Counted from the stretch's first letter, positions 27,433 through 38,808 are shown. The stretch is DNA of 64,000 bases from Arcobacter porcinus (GCF_004299785.2 NZ_CP036246.2:186001-250000); one strand, 5' to 3'. The notes: generated by a model from the letters alone, not told the origin. Translations and numbers: made by a program.

Positions 27433-27439
27433 TAATTGA

Positions 27440-28669
27440 TTATCCTAAAAACTTTAAGATAGTTTGAATAATAGAAGCATTTATTAAATCTACAAAGAAT
27501 GCTCCACAAAGAGGAACTATTAAGAATGCTTTTGAAGAAGAACCATAAGTATTTGTGATTGCTTGCATATTTGCAACAGCTGTTGGAGTTGCTCCAAGAC
27601 CAAAACCACAATGTCCAGCTGCTAAAACACTTGCATCGTAGTTTTTACCCATAATTCTAAATGTAATAAAGTAAGCATATAAAACCATAGCAATAACTTG
27701 AGTTAATAAAATTATTGTTAAAGAACCTGCTAAGTCTGATAGTTGCCAAAGTTTTAAAGATAGTAAAGCCATAGCTAAATATAAAGATAAAGATGCATTT
27801 CCAAATACATCAATAGCTCTATCAAAAATCTCTATTTTTAAGATATTTTCTAGGATATTTCTAAGAAGAACTCCTCCACCTAAAGCCCACACAAAAGTAG
27901 GAAGTTCAAATGTTGAACCTCTTGTTATATTTGTCATAAAATCAGCAAATGCTAAACAAGCAGCAAAAAGACCTAAAGTTGTAATAGCACTGTTTGTAGT
28001 AATTAATCTTACTGCTCTTGGATACTCAAAAGGTACAAATTCATCTATTGTTTTTTTATCATCATTCTCTTTTTCATTTTCAAAATCTTTTTCATCTGCT
28101 AGTTTATGTTTATTAATTAAGAATTTTGCAAGAGGACCACCAATAATTCCACCCATTACAAGTCCAAAAGTTGCAGCTGCCATTCCAAGTGTTGTTGCAC
28201 CTTCTATTGCATATTTTGTTTCAAGAATTTCACCCCAAGCACCAGCTGTTCCATGACCACCTGTTAAAGTTATAGAACCTGCTATTAAACCAATTAAAGG
28301 ATCTATTCCTAAAAGTGTAGCAAGAGATATTCCAATAAAATCTTGAACTAAAATAAAAAAAGCTATAACAAATAAGAATATAACAAGGCTAGAACCACCC
28401 TCTTTTAACTTATAAAAGTTTGCACTTAAACCAATTGAAGCAAAAAAGATCAACATAAAACTCGTTTGTAAATCATTATTTGTTGTAATACTATATCCCC
28501 AAATATTATATACAATAGTTGTAAGAAATGCTGCTACAAGTCCTCCAGCTACTGGTTCAGGGATATTATATCTTCTTAAAAAACTTATTCTATTTACTAA
28601 AAACTTTCCTAATAACAGAACTATAACAGCTGCTATTAAAGTGTAATAAGCATTAAATGTAAAATTCAT
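27440..28669 (-). CDS. gltS: Sodium/glutamate symporter GltS
   Basis: A 409-residue inner-membrane carrier with about ten spans in two inverted halves. SITLTGGHGTAGAWG in the first half and AGHCGFGLGATPTAVANMQAI in the second are the conserved re-entrant pore loops of GltS (ESS family). It takes up glutamate with Na+. It is transcribed alone, facing the DsbA-like gene, with ruvX upstream on the same strand. Confidence 0.94.
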   Translation of the reverse strand: MNFTFNAYYTLIAAVIVLLLGKFLVNRISFLRRYNIPEPVAGGLVAAFLTTIVYNIWGYSITTNNDLQTSFMLIFFASIGLSANFYKLKEGGSSLVIFLFVIAFFILVQDFIGISLATLLGIDPLIGLIAGSITLTGGHGTAGAWGEILETKYAIEGATTLGMAAATFGLVMGGIIGGPLAKFLINKHKLADEKDFENEKENDDKKTIDEFVPFEYPRAVRLITTNSAITTLGLFAACLAFADFMTNITRGSTFELPTFVWALGGGVLLRNILENILKIEIFDRAIDVFGNASLSLYLAMALLSLKLWQLSDLAGSLTIILLTQVIAMVLYAYFITFRIMGKNYDASVLAAGHCGFGLGATPTAVANMQAITNTYGSSSKAFLIVPLCGAFFVDLINASIIQTILKFLG

Positions 28670-28707
28670 ACGATGTTTACCTTCCTAATTTTAAATTTTA
28701 ATTTATT

Positions 28708-29091
28708 TTATAGTTTTTTTCTTAAATATCTTTCTAAGATAATTTTTGCAGCGATAGAATCTATTCTTCCATCTCTAATATGTTTTACTTCACCTTTCAT
28801 AAGTTCTTTTGCTTCTATTGAGCTTAAATTCTCTTCTTGAAATTCAAAAGGAATTTTTAGATCAAGAAGATGAGTAAAGTGTTTTATCCTATTTTGTGTA
28901 TCAATATTTGAACTAGGAAGTCCAATTATTAGCTTTTCAATTTTCCACTCTTCTAAAAAAGAGTTAACATCTTTTGCCGCTTGATTTCTATTTTTTCTTA
29001 TAATAGCTGGAAGAGGAGTTACTATATCATTCATTAAACATATAGATACACCCACTCTTTTTAAACCAATATCTAAAGATGCTAATTTCAA
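28708..29091 (-). CDS. ruvX: RuvX/YqgF family nuclease
   Basis: A 127-residue RNase H-fold protein. LASLDIGLKRVGVSIC holds the first catalytic aspartate, IIGLPSS the second conserved strand, and RDGRIDSIAAKIIL the C-terminal aspartate. Members process the 5' end of pre-16S rRNA and have been proposed as Holliday-junction resolvases. It overlaps the metF-like gene by four bases. Confidence 0.92.
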   Translation of the reverse strand: MKLASLDIGLKRVGVSICLMNDIVTPLPAIIRKNRNQAAKDVNSFLEEWKIEKLIIGLPSSNIDTQNRIKHFTHLLDLKIPFEFQEENLSSIEAKELMKGEVKHIRDGRIDSIAAKIILERYLRKKL

Positions 29092-30002
29092 GATAAAATT
29101 TCACTTGCAACATCAAATTTATTATTTGAAGTCATTAGATGAATTTTTGGATGAATTTTATTTATCTCTTTAAAAAGATTTTGGCTTAATTGCATTCCTA
29201 CTTTATACTCTTCTTCTTCACTTATTGTATGTGCTTTTTCTAGTTCATCAATCCACATTTGAGGAACATGAATTCCTGGAACTTGTGCAGATAAGAAAAG
29301 TGCAGTTCTAAGCTTTGTAATAGGAAAAAGTCCAAGAATTAACTGAGATTTTCTTTTTTCCCCTTCAACATTCTCTTTTGCATTTTCAAAAGTTTCTAAA
29401 AGTTTTTTAACATTTTCAATGTCAAAAACAGGCTGAGTAATAACTCCAACAGCCCCATTTTGAATCTTTTGATGCATCTTTTTTTCTAGAGAGCCAAAAT
29501 TTTTCGCGTAAGAGTTTACAACAGAAAAAGGAAAAATTTGCTTAGGTTCAATTTTAAAAGGTCTTCCTGATACATCCATTCCATAGTTAAAAGATTTAAT
29601 CATTTTTAGAAGCATTAATGAGTTTGCTTCAAAAACACCTTTACTATTTGGTTGATCACTCATATGAGCAGGATCTCCCGTAAGAGCTAAAATAGCTCTA
29701 ATATCAAAATCATTTGCTCCTAAAATATCTGATTGTAAAGCAATTCTATTTCTATCTCTCATAGTCATTGTCGCAATTACTGGTTTTTTAAACTCTGTTT
29801 GAAGTTTTAGTGCTGCAAAAAGTGAGCTATATTTTAATTTTGCTAAAGGGTTATCTGTGCAAGTAAAACCATCAACTTTTGAATCAATTTTAAATTTTCT
29901 GATTTTTTCAATAATATTGTGCATAGATGGTTCGTGTTGAGGTGTTGTTTCAAGAGTTAAAAATTTATCTTCTTGAAGTTTTTGAATAAGTATTTCAAAC
30001 AT
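29088..30002 (-). CDS. Methylenetetrahydrofolate reductase-like protein
   Basis: A 304-residue TIM-barrel protein of the MTHFR superfamily. Supporting segments are ATMTMRDRNRIALQSDILGA, ILALTGDPA (flavin/folate site) and GAVGVITQPVFDIENVKKLL followed by LGLFPI. The N-terminus (LETTPQHEPS) differs from E. coli MetF, so this may be a divergent paralogue rather than the main 5,10-methylene-THF reductase. It is co-transcribed with ruvX and divergent from serB. Confidence 0.78.
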   Translation of the reverse strand: MFEILIQKLQEDKFLTLETTPQHEPSMHNIIEKIRKFKIDSKVDGFTCTDNPLAKLKYSSLFAALKLQTEFKKPVIATMTMRDRNRIALQSDILGANDFDIRAILALTGDPAHMSDQPNSKGVFEANSLMLLKMIKSFNYGMDVSGRPFKIEPKQIFPFSVVNSYAKNFGSLEKKMHQKIQNGAVGVITQPVFDIENVKKLLETFENAKENVEGEKRKSQLILGLFPITKLRTALFLSAQVPGIHVPQMWIDELEKAHTISEEEEYKVGMQLSQNLFKEINKIHPKIHLMTSNNKFDVASEILS

Positions 30003-30080
30003 AAAAAATATTCCTTTTTGAACTATTTAGTTAAATTTAGCTAATATTATACCTTTTATATTTAAAATTTTAGGATATTT

Positions 30081-30707
30081 ATGAAATTAGCAGTATTTGA
30101 TTTTGACTCAACACTTATGGATGGAGAGACAATAGATATTTTAGCAGAAGAGTTTGGACTAGGGGATAAAGTTAAGAAAATAACTGAAGAAGCTATGAGT
30201 GGAAGACTTGATTTTTTTGAATCACTAATTCAAAGAGTTGCTTTATTAAAAGGTATGGAACACAAAAAAGTTGTTGAAATTTGTGCAAATTTACCTTTAA
30301 TGAATGGAGCTTATGAAGTAGTTAGTGAACTTAAAAAGATGGATTACAAAGTAGTTTGTTTTAGTGGTGGTTTTAGAGTTGGTACATCTCCTGCTAAAGA
30401 TAAATTAGGTTTAGATGCTGATTTCTCAAATATTTTACACGAAAAAGATGGAGTTTTAACGGGGCTTGTTGGTGGAGACATGATGTTTTCATACTCAAAG
30501 GGAGACATGATAAGAAGATTACAAAAACTTTTAAATGTTACAAAAAGTAATACTTTAGTTTGTGGAGATGGAGCAAATGATTTATCAATGTTCTATGAAG
30601 CAGATACAAGAGTTGCATTTTGTGCAAAAGAAGTTTTAAAAAAAGAAGCTAATATCGTAATAGATACAAAAGATTTAAGAAAAATTTTAGAACATATAAA
30701 GGCTTAA
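30081..30707 (+). CDS. serB: Phosphoserine phosphatase
   Basis: A 208-residue HAD-superfamily enzyme for the last step of serine synthesis. FDFDSTLMDGE carries the catalytic D7 and D9, VVCFSGGF is motif II, and VCGDGANDLSMFYEA is motif III/IV. Unlike E. coli SerB it has no N-terminal ACT-like domain. The next gene, tal, starts two bases after its stop. Confidence 0.93.
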   Translation: MKLAVFDFDSTLMDGETIDILAEEFGLGDKVKKITEEAMSGRLDFFESLIQRVALLKGMEHKKVVEICANLPLMNGAYEVVSELKKMDYKVVCFSGGFRVGTSPAKDKLGLDADFSNILHEKDGVLTGLVGGDMMFSYSKGDMIRRLQKLLNVTKSNTLVCGDGANDLSMFYEADTRVAFCAKEVLKKEANIVIDTKDLRKILEHIKA

Positions 30708-30709
30708 TT

Positions 30710-31702
30710 ATGAAACAATTTGAGGATATAAACTATTCAATTTGGTGTGATTTTATTGAAAGAGATTTTTTAGAAAATAGATTTCAAGAGATAATAAATG
30801 ATGAAATAATAAAAGGAGCTACTTCAAATCCAGCTATTTTTGAATCATCAATTACATCTTCAGGAGCATATGAGCAACAGCTATTAATACTTCAAGCAAA
30901 TGATAATAAAGCTATTTATGAAGAGTTGGCATTTACAGATATTAAAAGAGCAGCTGAACTTTTAGAGCCACTTTACTCAAATAATAGTGATAATGGATTT
31001 ATATCTATTGAAGTTGATCCTCTTTTATGTGATGATGCAGAAGCAACAATTGCTGAGGGATTAAGAATTTCAAAATATTTAAATGCAGATAATGTGATGA
31101 TTAAAATTCCAGCAACACAAGCTGGTTATGTAGCTATGAGAGAGCTTACAAGTAAAGGAATACATGTAAATGCAACACTTATTTTTTCAGTTGAACAAGC
31201 AATAGAGTGTGCAAAAGCTTTAGATGAAGGTATAAAAGCATCAAATAAAAATATAAAAGCAGTTGTTTCTGTATTTGTATCAAGATTTGATAGAGTTATT
31301 GATGGAGATTTAATATTAAAAGGATTAACTCCTTCAAAGCTAGGGATAATAAATGCTACAAAATGTTATCACGAGATTGAGAATTTTGAGAATAAAAATA
31401 TCAGAACTCTTTTTGCAAGTACAGGTGTAAAAGGAAATGGATTGAGTCCAACTTATTATATAGATAATTTAATCTATCCAAATAGTGTAAACACTGCACC
31501 ACTTTCAACTATTGAAGAGTGGATAAAAGATGGTAAAAAAGAGGCATGTGAGATTTTAAGTGAAGCAAAATGTGATGAGTATTTTGAAGAGTTATCAAAA
31601 GAGGGATTTAATGTAGATGAAATATCTAAAAAACTTCTAGAAGATGGTTTAGAATCTTTCAAAGTTTCATTTAAAGAGCTTTTAGAAAAAGTAAAAAATT
31701 AA
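30710..31702 (+). CDS. tal: Transaldolase
   Basis: A 330-residue enzyme of the non-oxidative pentose phosphate pathway, moving dihydroxyacetone between sugar phosphates. KGATSNPAIFESSI near the N-terminus, NVMIKIPATQAGYVAM with the Schiff-base lysine, and NATLIFSVEQAIECAKAL are transaldolase signatures of the longer TalB-like type. It probably shares a transcript with serB. Confidence 0.93.
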   Translation: MKQFEDINYSIWCDFIERDFLENRFQEIINDEIIKGATSNPAIFESSITSSGAYEQQLLILQANDNKAIYEELAFTDIKRAAELLEPLYSNNSDNGFISIEVDPLLCDDAEATIAEGLRISKYLNADNVMIKIPATQAGYVAMRELTSKGIHVNATLIFSVEQAIECAKALDEGIKASNKNIKAVVSVFVSRFDRVIDGDLILKGLTPSKLGIINATKCYHEIENFENKNIRTLFASTGVKGNGLSPTYYIDNLIYPNSVNTAPLSTIEEWIKDGKKEACEILSEAKCDEYFEELSKEGFNVDEISKKLLEDGLESFKVSFKELLEKVKN

Positions 31703-31764
31703 TTCAAAGTTAAGATATATTGGATAAAATTTTTCCAATAATAATATAAAATAAGGGTAGAAAA

Positions 31765-33117
31765 ATGAAAAACTGGAATCCTAATTCATGGAGAAACTTT
31801 CCAATAAAACAACAACCAACTTATAATGATTTAAATCTTTTAAAGGCTGTTGAAAAAGAGATTGCATCTTATCCACCTTTGATTTTTGCAGGAGAAGCGT
31901 TAAGCCTTAAGAAACAACTTGCAAATGTTGTAAATAGGGAAGCATTTTTACTTCAAGGTGGAGATTGTGCTGAATCATTTAATGTATTTAATGCTACAAA
32001 TATTAAAGATTTATTTAAAGTAATGATGCAAATGGCAGTTGTTCTTACATTCTCAGGTGGTTGTCCTGTTGTAAAAGTAGGTCGAGTTGCTGGACAATTT
32101 GCAAAACCAAGAAGCTCAGATTTTGAAGATATAAATGGACTAAGCTTACCTTCTTATAGAGGAGATATTATAAATGATATTTATTTTACAAAAGAAGCAA
32201 GAGAGCCAAATGCGAAAAAACTTTTAAAAGCATACAATCAAAGTGCAGCTACAATGAACCTTTTAAGAGCATTTGCTAGAGGTGGAATGGCTGATTTAAA
32301 TCAGGTTCATATTTGGAATTTAGATTTTGTTAAAGATAATACTTTAGGAACAAAATATGAGGAGATTGCAGATAAAATTAGTGAAAGTTTAGCATTTATG
32401 AAAGCATGTGGAATAACAAGTGAGAATACTCCACAACTAAATCAAACTACACTTTTTACATCTCATGAAGCACTTTTACTAAATTATGAAGAAGCACTTA
32501 CAAGAAGAGATTCAATAACAGGTGATTGGTTTAACTGTTCTGCTCATATGCTTTGGATTGGAGATAGAACAAGAGATTTAGATGGTGCACATTTAGAATA
32601 TTTTAGAGGAATCAAAAATCCAATTGGTTGTAAAGTTGGACCATCTATGAAAGAAGATGAATTATTAAGATTAATTGATGCATTAAATCCAGAAAATGAA
32701 GCTGGAAGATTAAACTTAATTGTAAGAATGGGTAATGAAAAAATAGCAGAACACTTCCCAAAACTTTTAGCTAAAGTTGAGAAAGAGGGTAAAAAAGTAT
32801 TGTGGTCAAGTGATCCAATGCATGGAAATACAATAAAAGCTGAAAATGGATATAAAACAAGAGACTTTGAATCTATTTTAGGAGAAGTTAAACAGTTTTT
32901 CCAAATCCATAAAGCTCAAGGTTCTTATGCTGGTGGAATTCACCTTGAAATGACTGGACAAAATGTTACAGAGTGTACAGGAAGTAGATCTTCAGCGATT
33001 ACTCAAAGTGATTTAGCAAGTAGATATCACACGCAATGTGACCCAAGATTAAATGCTGATCAAGCATTAGAACTATCATTTATGATAGCAAATACTTTAA
33101 AAGAAGCTAGAAAATAA
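31765..33117 (+). CDS. Class II DAHP synthase
   Basis: A 450-residue enzyme catalysing the first step of the shikimate pathway from phosphoenolpyruvate and erythrose 4-phosphate. [45 protein letters not shown] and [11 protein letters not shown] are class II (plant/Mycobacterium-type) signatures; class I enzymes are shorter and lack them. tal upstream helps set the erythrose 4-phosphate supply. A terminator hairpin follows. Confidence 0.95.
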   Translation: MKNWNPNSWRNFPIKQQPTYNDLNLLKAVEKEIASYPPLIFAGEALSLKKQLANVVNREAFLLQGGDCAESFNVFNATNIKDLFKVMMQMAVVLTFSGGCPVVKVGRVAGQFAKPRSSDFEDINGLSLPSYRGDIINDIYFTKEAREPNAKKLLKAYNQSAATMNLLRAFARGGMADLNQVHIWNLDFVKDNTLGTKYEEIADKISESLAFMKACGITSENTPQLNQTTLFTSHEALLLNYEEALTRRDSITGDWFNCSAHMLWIGDRTRDLDGAHLEYFRGIKNPIGCKVGPSMKEDELLRLIDALNPENEAGRLNLIVRMGNEKIAEHFPKLLAKVEKEGKKVLWSSDPMHGNTIKAENGYKTRDFESILGEVKQFFQIHKAQGSYAGGIHLEMTGQNVTECTGSRSSAITQSDLASRYHTQCDPRLNADQALELSFMIANTLKEARK

Positions 33118-33127
33118 GCTTATTTAT

Positions 33128-33157
33128 ATAAGAAGATTTATAAAAAAATCTTCTTAT
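33128..33157. terminator. Terminator hairpin, 12-bp stem
   Basis: Arms 33128-33139 and 33146-33157 are perfectly complementary (ATAAGAAGATTT / AAATCTTCTTAT), loop ATAAAA. It lies between the convergent DAHP synthase gene and the Spx-like gene and overlaps the 3' end of the latter. Confidence 0.6.
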
Positions 33158-33479
33158 ACTCATCTTCATCCCAAGCTACAATAAGTTTATCATCAAACTC
33201 TATAACTGGTCTTTTAAAAAGCATTGGTTCTTTACAAAGCCACTCATATTTACTATTTTCATCAAGATTTAACTCTTTTAAATTTAGAGTTTTATACTTT
33301 GTTCCTTTATTATTAAAAAGAGTATTTATATCAGCTTTTTTTGTCCACTCTTTTACTTTTGAAGAATCAGGAGTCTCTTTTTTAAAGTCAAAAAAATCAA
33401 CTTCAATATTGTTATCTTTAAAAAACTTCAAAGCATTTCTTACACTTCCACAAGTTTTTATTCCATAAACTGTAATCAT
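33138..33479 (-). CDS. ArsC/Spx/YffB-family thioredoxin-fold protein
   Basis: A 113-residue protein of the glutaredoxin-like ArsC/Spx family. The single N-terminal cysteine is in YGIKTCGSVRNALKFF, followed by WTKKADINTLFNNKG and PMLFKRPVIEF, the usual order in YffB/Spx proteins. No ars genes are near, so arsenate reduction is unlikely; a thiol-reductase or unknown role like YffB is more plausible. It follows gatC by three bases. Confidence 0.82.
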   Translation of the reverse strand: MITVYGIKTCGSVRNALKFFKDNNIEVDFFDFKKETPDSSKVKEWTKKADINTLFNNKGTKYKTLNLKELNLDENSKYEWLCKEPMLFKRPVIEFDDKLIVAWDEDEYKKIFL

Positions 33480-33482
33480 AAT

Positions 33483-33782
33483 TTACTCAATAATCTTTGG
33501 AACTACAAAGTGATTATCTTCACTTTTTGGAGCATTTTTTAAGATACTATCAGAGATCTCTTTACTTGAAATAGCAATATCATCTCTTAATAAAGTTCCA
33601 CCAGAAATAGGATTTACATATGCTTCAACTCCTGAAACATTAACTTCATTTAGATTATTTATAAACTCAAGCATTTGAGAAATATCTTTTTTAATTTTAT
33701 CTTTGTTTTCATCTTCTATTTTTAAACTTGATAATTTTTCAAGTTTTGCTATTAATTTATCATCTACAACTATATTTGACAT
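33483..33782 (-). CDS. gatC: Asp/Glu-tRNA amidotransferase subunit C
   Basis: A 99-residue small subunit of GatCAB, which converts misacylated Glu-tRNA-Gln and Asp-tRNA-Asn to the amidated forms. DDKLIAKLEKLSSLKIEDENKDKIKKDI at the N-terminus and GVEAYVNPISGGTLLRDD towards the end match GatC. gatA and gatB are not in this window, so the subunits are encoded apart, as is common in Campylobacterota. Confidence 0.9.
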   Translation of the reverse strand: MSNIVVDDKLIAKLEKLSSLKIEDENKDKIKKDISQMLEFINNLNEVNVSGVEAYVNPISGGTLLRDDIAISSKEISDSILKNAPKSEDNHFVVPKIIE

Positions 33783-33826
33783 ACAATTTTCCTTTATTTT
33801 AAAAATTTATTTTAACAAAAAAAAGT

Positions 33827-34984
<1,158 letters not shown>

Positions 34985-35029
34985 CTATCTAAAATCTACT
35001 ATTAAACTTTTTAAGATATAATTTTGCTT

Positions 35030-36466
35030 ATGAAAAAAATATTAATAATACTAGATGGGATTGTTGCAAAGAAGTTATTACATAGAATTGTAGAGTCAAA
35101 TACGGGCGATAATAGCTATGATGTAATCTATACAAATGATGTAATTCTACCTCTTACAAAACCTAATAATTTTACTTTTTATAAATTTGATCCAACATCA
35201 AATTCAAAACTATCTATGGTTTTAGATAAAGATGTTCATAGCGAAGTTTTAATGGCATTAAATTCAAAAGATGAGATGCTAAGTACAATTAAAATTATTA
35301 GAGAATATAAGAAAAATCTTCAGATTACTGTATTGGATTATTGGGGAATTAGTATAAAAGACCCTATGGTAAATGTCTATAAAGGAATAGATGTTCTAGC
35401 AAATGGAATGGTTGAAAGACTTCCAAATGTACCAGTTTTAGCACAAAATATTGGATTAAAACAAGGTGAAATTATGGAAATTAAAATTCCATTTGGAAGC
35501 TCTTATGCTTATAAATCAATTGCAACTCTAGAGCATAAAGATTGGAGAATTTTTGGTATTTATAGAAATCAAAAACTATTAGAATTAAGAAGAAGTTTAG
35601 TAATAAAACCAAATGATATTATTTTAGTTATTGGAAAACCTAGTGTTTTGATGAATATTTATAATGTTATAGGAAAAACTCAAGGTCAATTTCCAATGCC
35701 ATTTGGAAGTAATATATATCTATATTTAGATCTATATTTAGAGTGTGAAGAGAGTTTAAAAACAGTTATAGATGGAACAAAATATTTAAATGAAAAACTT
35801 AAAAACTCACTTTTAATAGTAAGAATTACAAGACCTACAACACCAAGTATAATGACATTTATAAAAGAAAATTTAGAAGAGTCAAGATCAATTATTATTC
35901 ATATTGATTATGCAAATAGAGGATTTAAAGAGTTATATAAAGAGGATAATAGAAGATATAATATTGGATTATTAACTCCATGTCCTTCTATGTTTAAAAA
36001 TAAAAAAGCTTTAGTAGATATTTTTGAAGCCAATACGCCTATTTATAAAGTGGGATTAGAAAATTTAAGAGCTGCTAAAAATATTGCTGTTGTTTTAAAT
36101 GATTATGCTTCTTATGAACAAATTGCACCAACGGTATTTGATTTAGCAAGTCAATTAAAATTAAAATCAAAAGTATTTAATCATGATCCAATAGGTGAAA
36201 AAGATAATCAAGATGAGCTTTTAAATAATTATGAAAATATTGCAAAAGTGTTTAATGAAAAAGTTGAAATAGTAAGCGGAGATAATAATCCAATTAGAGA
36301 GTTAAGACAACAAGAGTATATACTACAAGTTCTTCCTTTGAAAGAGAAGATGTTTAGAAAAAGAAGTTTCTTTAAATTTATATATACAAATAGTGATTTA
36401 GTTGCATTTGATATGCAAAAATTTAATCAAATTCTAATCCCAATAGCACAAGAGGAAAAAAATTGA
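35030..36466 (+). CDS. TrkA-C domain NAD-binding protein (COG3400-like)
   Basis: A 478-residue cytosolic protein. The ATG at 35030 is preferred to a TTG two codons earlier. KKILIILDGIVAKKLLHRIV suggests an N-terminal Rossmann-like domain; residues about 140-215 (GEIMEIKIPFGSSYAYKSIATLEHKDWRI cut across the TrkA-C fold, ending NDIILVIGKP) form a ligand-gating RCK-C module. RCK proteins regulate K+ transporters or channels, but no transporter is encoded beside it. Its TGA overlaps the murC TTG start. Confidence 0.72.
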   Translation: MKKILIILDGIVAKKLLHRIVESNTGDNSYDVIYTNDVILPLTKPNNFTFYKFDPTSNSKLSMVLDKDVHSEVLMALNSKDEMLSTIKIIREYKKNLQITVLDYWGISIKDPMVNVYKGIDVLANGMVERLPNVPVLAQNIGLKQGEIMEIKIPFGSSYAYKSIATLEHKDWRIFGIYRNQKLLELRRSLVIKPNDIILVIGKPSVLMNIYNVIGKTQGQFPMPFGSNIYLYLDLYLECEESLKTVIDGTKYLNEKLKNSLLIVRITRPTTPSIMTFIKENLEESRSIIIHIDYANRGFKELYKEDNRRYNIGLLTPCPSMFKNKKALVDIFEANTPIYKVGLENLRAAKNIAVVLNDYASYEQIAPTVFDLASQLKLKSKVFNHDPIGEKDNQDELLNNYENIAKVFNEKVEIVSGDNNPIRELRQQEYILQVLPLKEKMFRKRSFFKFIYTNSDLVAFDMQKFNQILIPIAQEEKN

Positions 36467-37767
36467 GAGTTCATTTTATAGGAATAGGTGGAATTGGTCT
36501 ATCTGCATTAGCTAGACTTTTAAATTTTGATGGGCACGAAGTAAGTGGTTCTGATATGAAAAGTTCACCTATTACAAAAGAGTTGATAAATGAAGGCATA
36601 AAAGTATCTTGTCCTCAAGAATCAAAAAATATTAGTAAAGATTTAGATTTAGTTATATATTCAGCAGCTGTTACAGATGAAAATCCTGAATTAATAGAAG
36701 CTAGATTAAAACAGATAAGAACATTAAGTAGGAAAGAGGCTTTACCAATAGTTTTAGGTGATAAAAAGAATTATTGTGTAGCAGGTGCTCATGGTAAATC
36801 TACAACAACAGCTATTTTAGCAACAATTCTAGAAAGTAGTGCATTAATTGGTGCAATTTCAAAAGATTTTGGATCAAACTTTAGATATCTAAATGATGTC
36901 GTGGCATTTGAAGCAGATGAATCAGATGCATCTTTTTTATTATCAAATCCATATTGTGCAATAGTTACAAATGCAGAACCAGAGCATATGGAGTATTATG
37001 CTTATGATTATGATAAGTTTTATGGAGCATATGAGAAGTTTATATCTATGGCTAAAAAAAGAGTTGTAAATGCAGAAGATAAAGATATAAAAAAATTAAA
37101 AATAGAAGATGCAACATATTTGTACCCATCAAAAGATATTAAAAATCTTTGTTATACTATAAAAGATGGGCAACCTTGTACTAAATTCACTTTAAAAGAA
37201 TATGGAGAGTTTGAAGTTTGGGGATTTGGTTTTCATATTGCGTTAAATAGCTCTTTAGCAATATTAGCTGCTTTAAATGAACTTGATATAGAAACAATTA
37301 GAAAAAATATTCTAAACTATAAAGGAATAAAAAAGAGATTTGATATTGTTCAATCAAATGATAAATTTGTTGTAATTGATGATTATGCACATCATCCAAC
37401 AGAGATTGAAGCTACTATGAAATCTGTTGAACTTTATGATAATTTAACGAATTTTAATAATAGAATAGTTCTTTGGCAACCACATAAATATAGTAGAACA
37501 AGTGATAATTTAGAAGGATTTAAAAAATCTTTTAAAAGATGTGATGAACTTATAATTCTTCCAATATGGACAGTTGCTGGTGAGAAGAAAATTGAAATAG
37601 ATTTTGAAAAAGAGTTTGCTTCATATAATCCAATTTTTGCAGATAGAGTTGTTGCTTATGAAGGCAAAATAGAACTTATAAAAGATGATAAAATAATAAA
37701 AACTTATGATGAAGGGATATTTTTAGGTGTTGGAGCTGGAGATATAACTTATCAATTAAGATACTAA
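36463..37767 (+). CDS. murC: UDP-N-acetylmuramate--L-alanine ligase
   Basis: A 434-residue cytosolic Mur ligase adding the first amino acid of the peptidoglycan stem. It starts at a TTG overlapping the preceding stop. VHFIGIGGIGLSALARLL is the UDP-binding domain, AGAHGKSTTT (residues 107-116) the ATP P-loop, and VVIDDYAHHPTEIEATM the conserved C-terminal segment. A strong hairpin overlaps its stop codon. Confidence 0.96.
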   Translation: MRVHFIGIGGIGLSALARLLNFDGHEVSGSDMKSSPITKELINEGIKVSCPQESKNISKDLDLVIYSAAVTDENPELIEARLKQIRTLSRKEALPIVLGDKKNYCVAGAHGKSTTTAILATILESSALIGAISKDFGSNFRYLNDVVAFEADESDASFLLSNPYCAIVTNAEPEHMEYYAYDYDKFYGAYEKFISMAKKRVVNAEDKDIKKLKIEDATYLYPSKDIKNLCYTIKDGQPCTKFTLKEYGEFEVWGFGFHIALNSSLAILAALNELDIETIRKNILNYKGIKKRFDIVQSNDKFVVIDDYAHHPTEIEATMKSVELYDNLTNFNNRIVLWQPHKYSRTSDNLEGFKKSFKRCDELIILPIWTVAGEKKIEIDFEKEFASYNPIFADRVVAYEGKIELIKDDKIIKTYDEGIFLGVGAGDITYQLRY

Positions 37768-37786
37768 AGATAAAACTCTTTAGTAT
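37761..37786. terminator. Bidirectional terminator hairpin at the murC end
   Basis: ATACTAAAGA (37761-37770) pairs perfectly with TCTTTAGTAT (37777-37786), loop TAAAAC, between convergent murC and the LysR gene. Confidence 0.65.
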
Positions 37787-37793
37787 CAAACCA

Positions 37794-38690
37794 CTATTTA
37801 ACTTTTAATAAATAATCAACAACATTTTCTATAAAAGCATCACTTTTTCTATCTTTTCTATATGCAATATATAGTTTTCTTAGCATCTTATGACTTCCAA
37901 TTCTTGATTCAAAAAGTGCACCTGATTTTAACAATGATTCAATAGCATTTCTTGAAACAACAGAAACAGTTGGAATCTCATCTTTATTTGAGTGAAGAAT
38001 AGTTTGAACAATCGTTGTTGCACTTGTTACTTCACTTGTTACATTAAACGTATCGCAATCAGGATAATTTGCTTTTTCAAGAGAATCTTTAAAAATCAAT
38101 CTTGTACTTGATTCAGGATTTCTACAAAGCCATTTATAAGATATTAAATCTTCAGCTTTTGCTTTAAGAGGAAGCTTTTGGTTTGAGAAAATTACAATTT
38201 CATCTTCCATCCACTCTCTATAAATAATATCATCATTTGGAATATAGTTTTCAACAAGTGCAATATCAATCTTCTTATCCAACAAGTCTTCTATTGCTTC
38301 GTGTGAAACTGAAACATTTATAGATACATCATTTTGAATATTCTCTTTTAGATTATTTAAAAATCTAGGAAGAATATAGTTTCCTATTATAAAACTAGCA
38401 CCAAAAATAAAAGTTGTATTTTTATTCATAATTTTTAATAGATCTTTTTCAGCATTACTTACACATTTTTCAATTTTTAGAGCAATAGAGTGAAGAATTT
38501 GACCCTCTTTTGTAAGTTTAATACCATTTTTCTTTCTATCAACTATTTGAACATCTAAATAATCTTCAATGAATTTCATCTGTTGAGTAACAGCTGGTTG
38601 TGAAATTCCTAATTTAGCCGATGCTTTTGAAAATGATTTCTCCCTTACAACTGTTAAGAAAGTCTCTAATTTAGCAAAATCTCTAAGCAT
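37794..38690 (-). CDS. LysR-family transcriptional regulator
   Basis: A 298-residue regulator. The ATG at 38690 is preferred because TTGGAGAAAAA just before it supplies the ribosome-binding site; a TTG at 38702 sits inside that site. The helix-turn-helix is FSKASAKLGISQPAVTQQMKFIE at residues about 18-40, with the effector-binding domain from about 90 on. It is divergent from uvrD/pcrA across 118 bases and convergent with murC. The target and the effector are unknown; autoregulation in the divergent gap is likely. Confidence 0.9.
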   Translation of the reverse strand: MLRDFAKLETFLTVVREKSFSKASAKLGISQPAVTQQMKFIEDYLDVQIVDRKKNGIKLTKEGQILHSIALKIEKCVSNAEKDLLKIMNKNTTFIFGASFIIGNYILPRFLNNLKENIQNDVSINVSVSHEAIEDLLDKKIDIALVENYIPNDDIIYREWMEDEIVIFSNQKLPLKAKAEDLISYKWLCRNPESSTRLIFKDSLEKANYPDCDTFNVTSEVTSATTIVQTILHSNKDEIPTVSVVSRNAIESLLKSGALFESRIGSHKMLRKLYIAYRKDRKSDAFIENVVDYLLKVK

Positions 38691-38777
38691 TTTTTTCTCC
38701 AAAAATAAATTGGGATAATAATAACATTTATTTATATATAAAATAATTAAGAGATATAAATTAATTTATATAACTTA

Positions 38778-38786
38778 TGGTATAAT
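38778..38786 (+). promoter_or_regulatory. Extended -10 promoter for the helicase gene
   Basis: TGGTATAAT fits the extended -10 form (TGN followed by TATAAT), 22 bases before the helicase ATG with a TTGGAG ribosome-binding site between them. No -35 match is needed for this class. Confidence 0.5.
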
Positions 38787-38808
38787 CTTAACTTATTGGA
38801 GAAAAAAG

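Noticed and set aside
33138..33479. Second arsenate reductase gene.
   Set aside because: The fold is ArsC/Spx-like, but there are no ars neighbours and the single-cysteine motif also fits YffB/Spx proteins, so no arsenate role is claimed.
38691..38702. Upstream TTG start of the LysR gene giving four extra residues.
   Set aside because: That TTG is part of the GGAG ribosome-binding site of the ATG at 38690.
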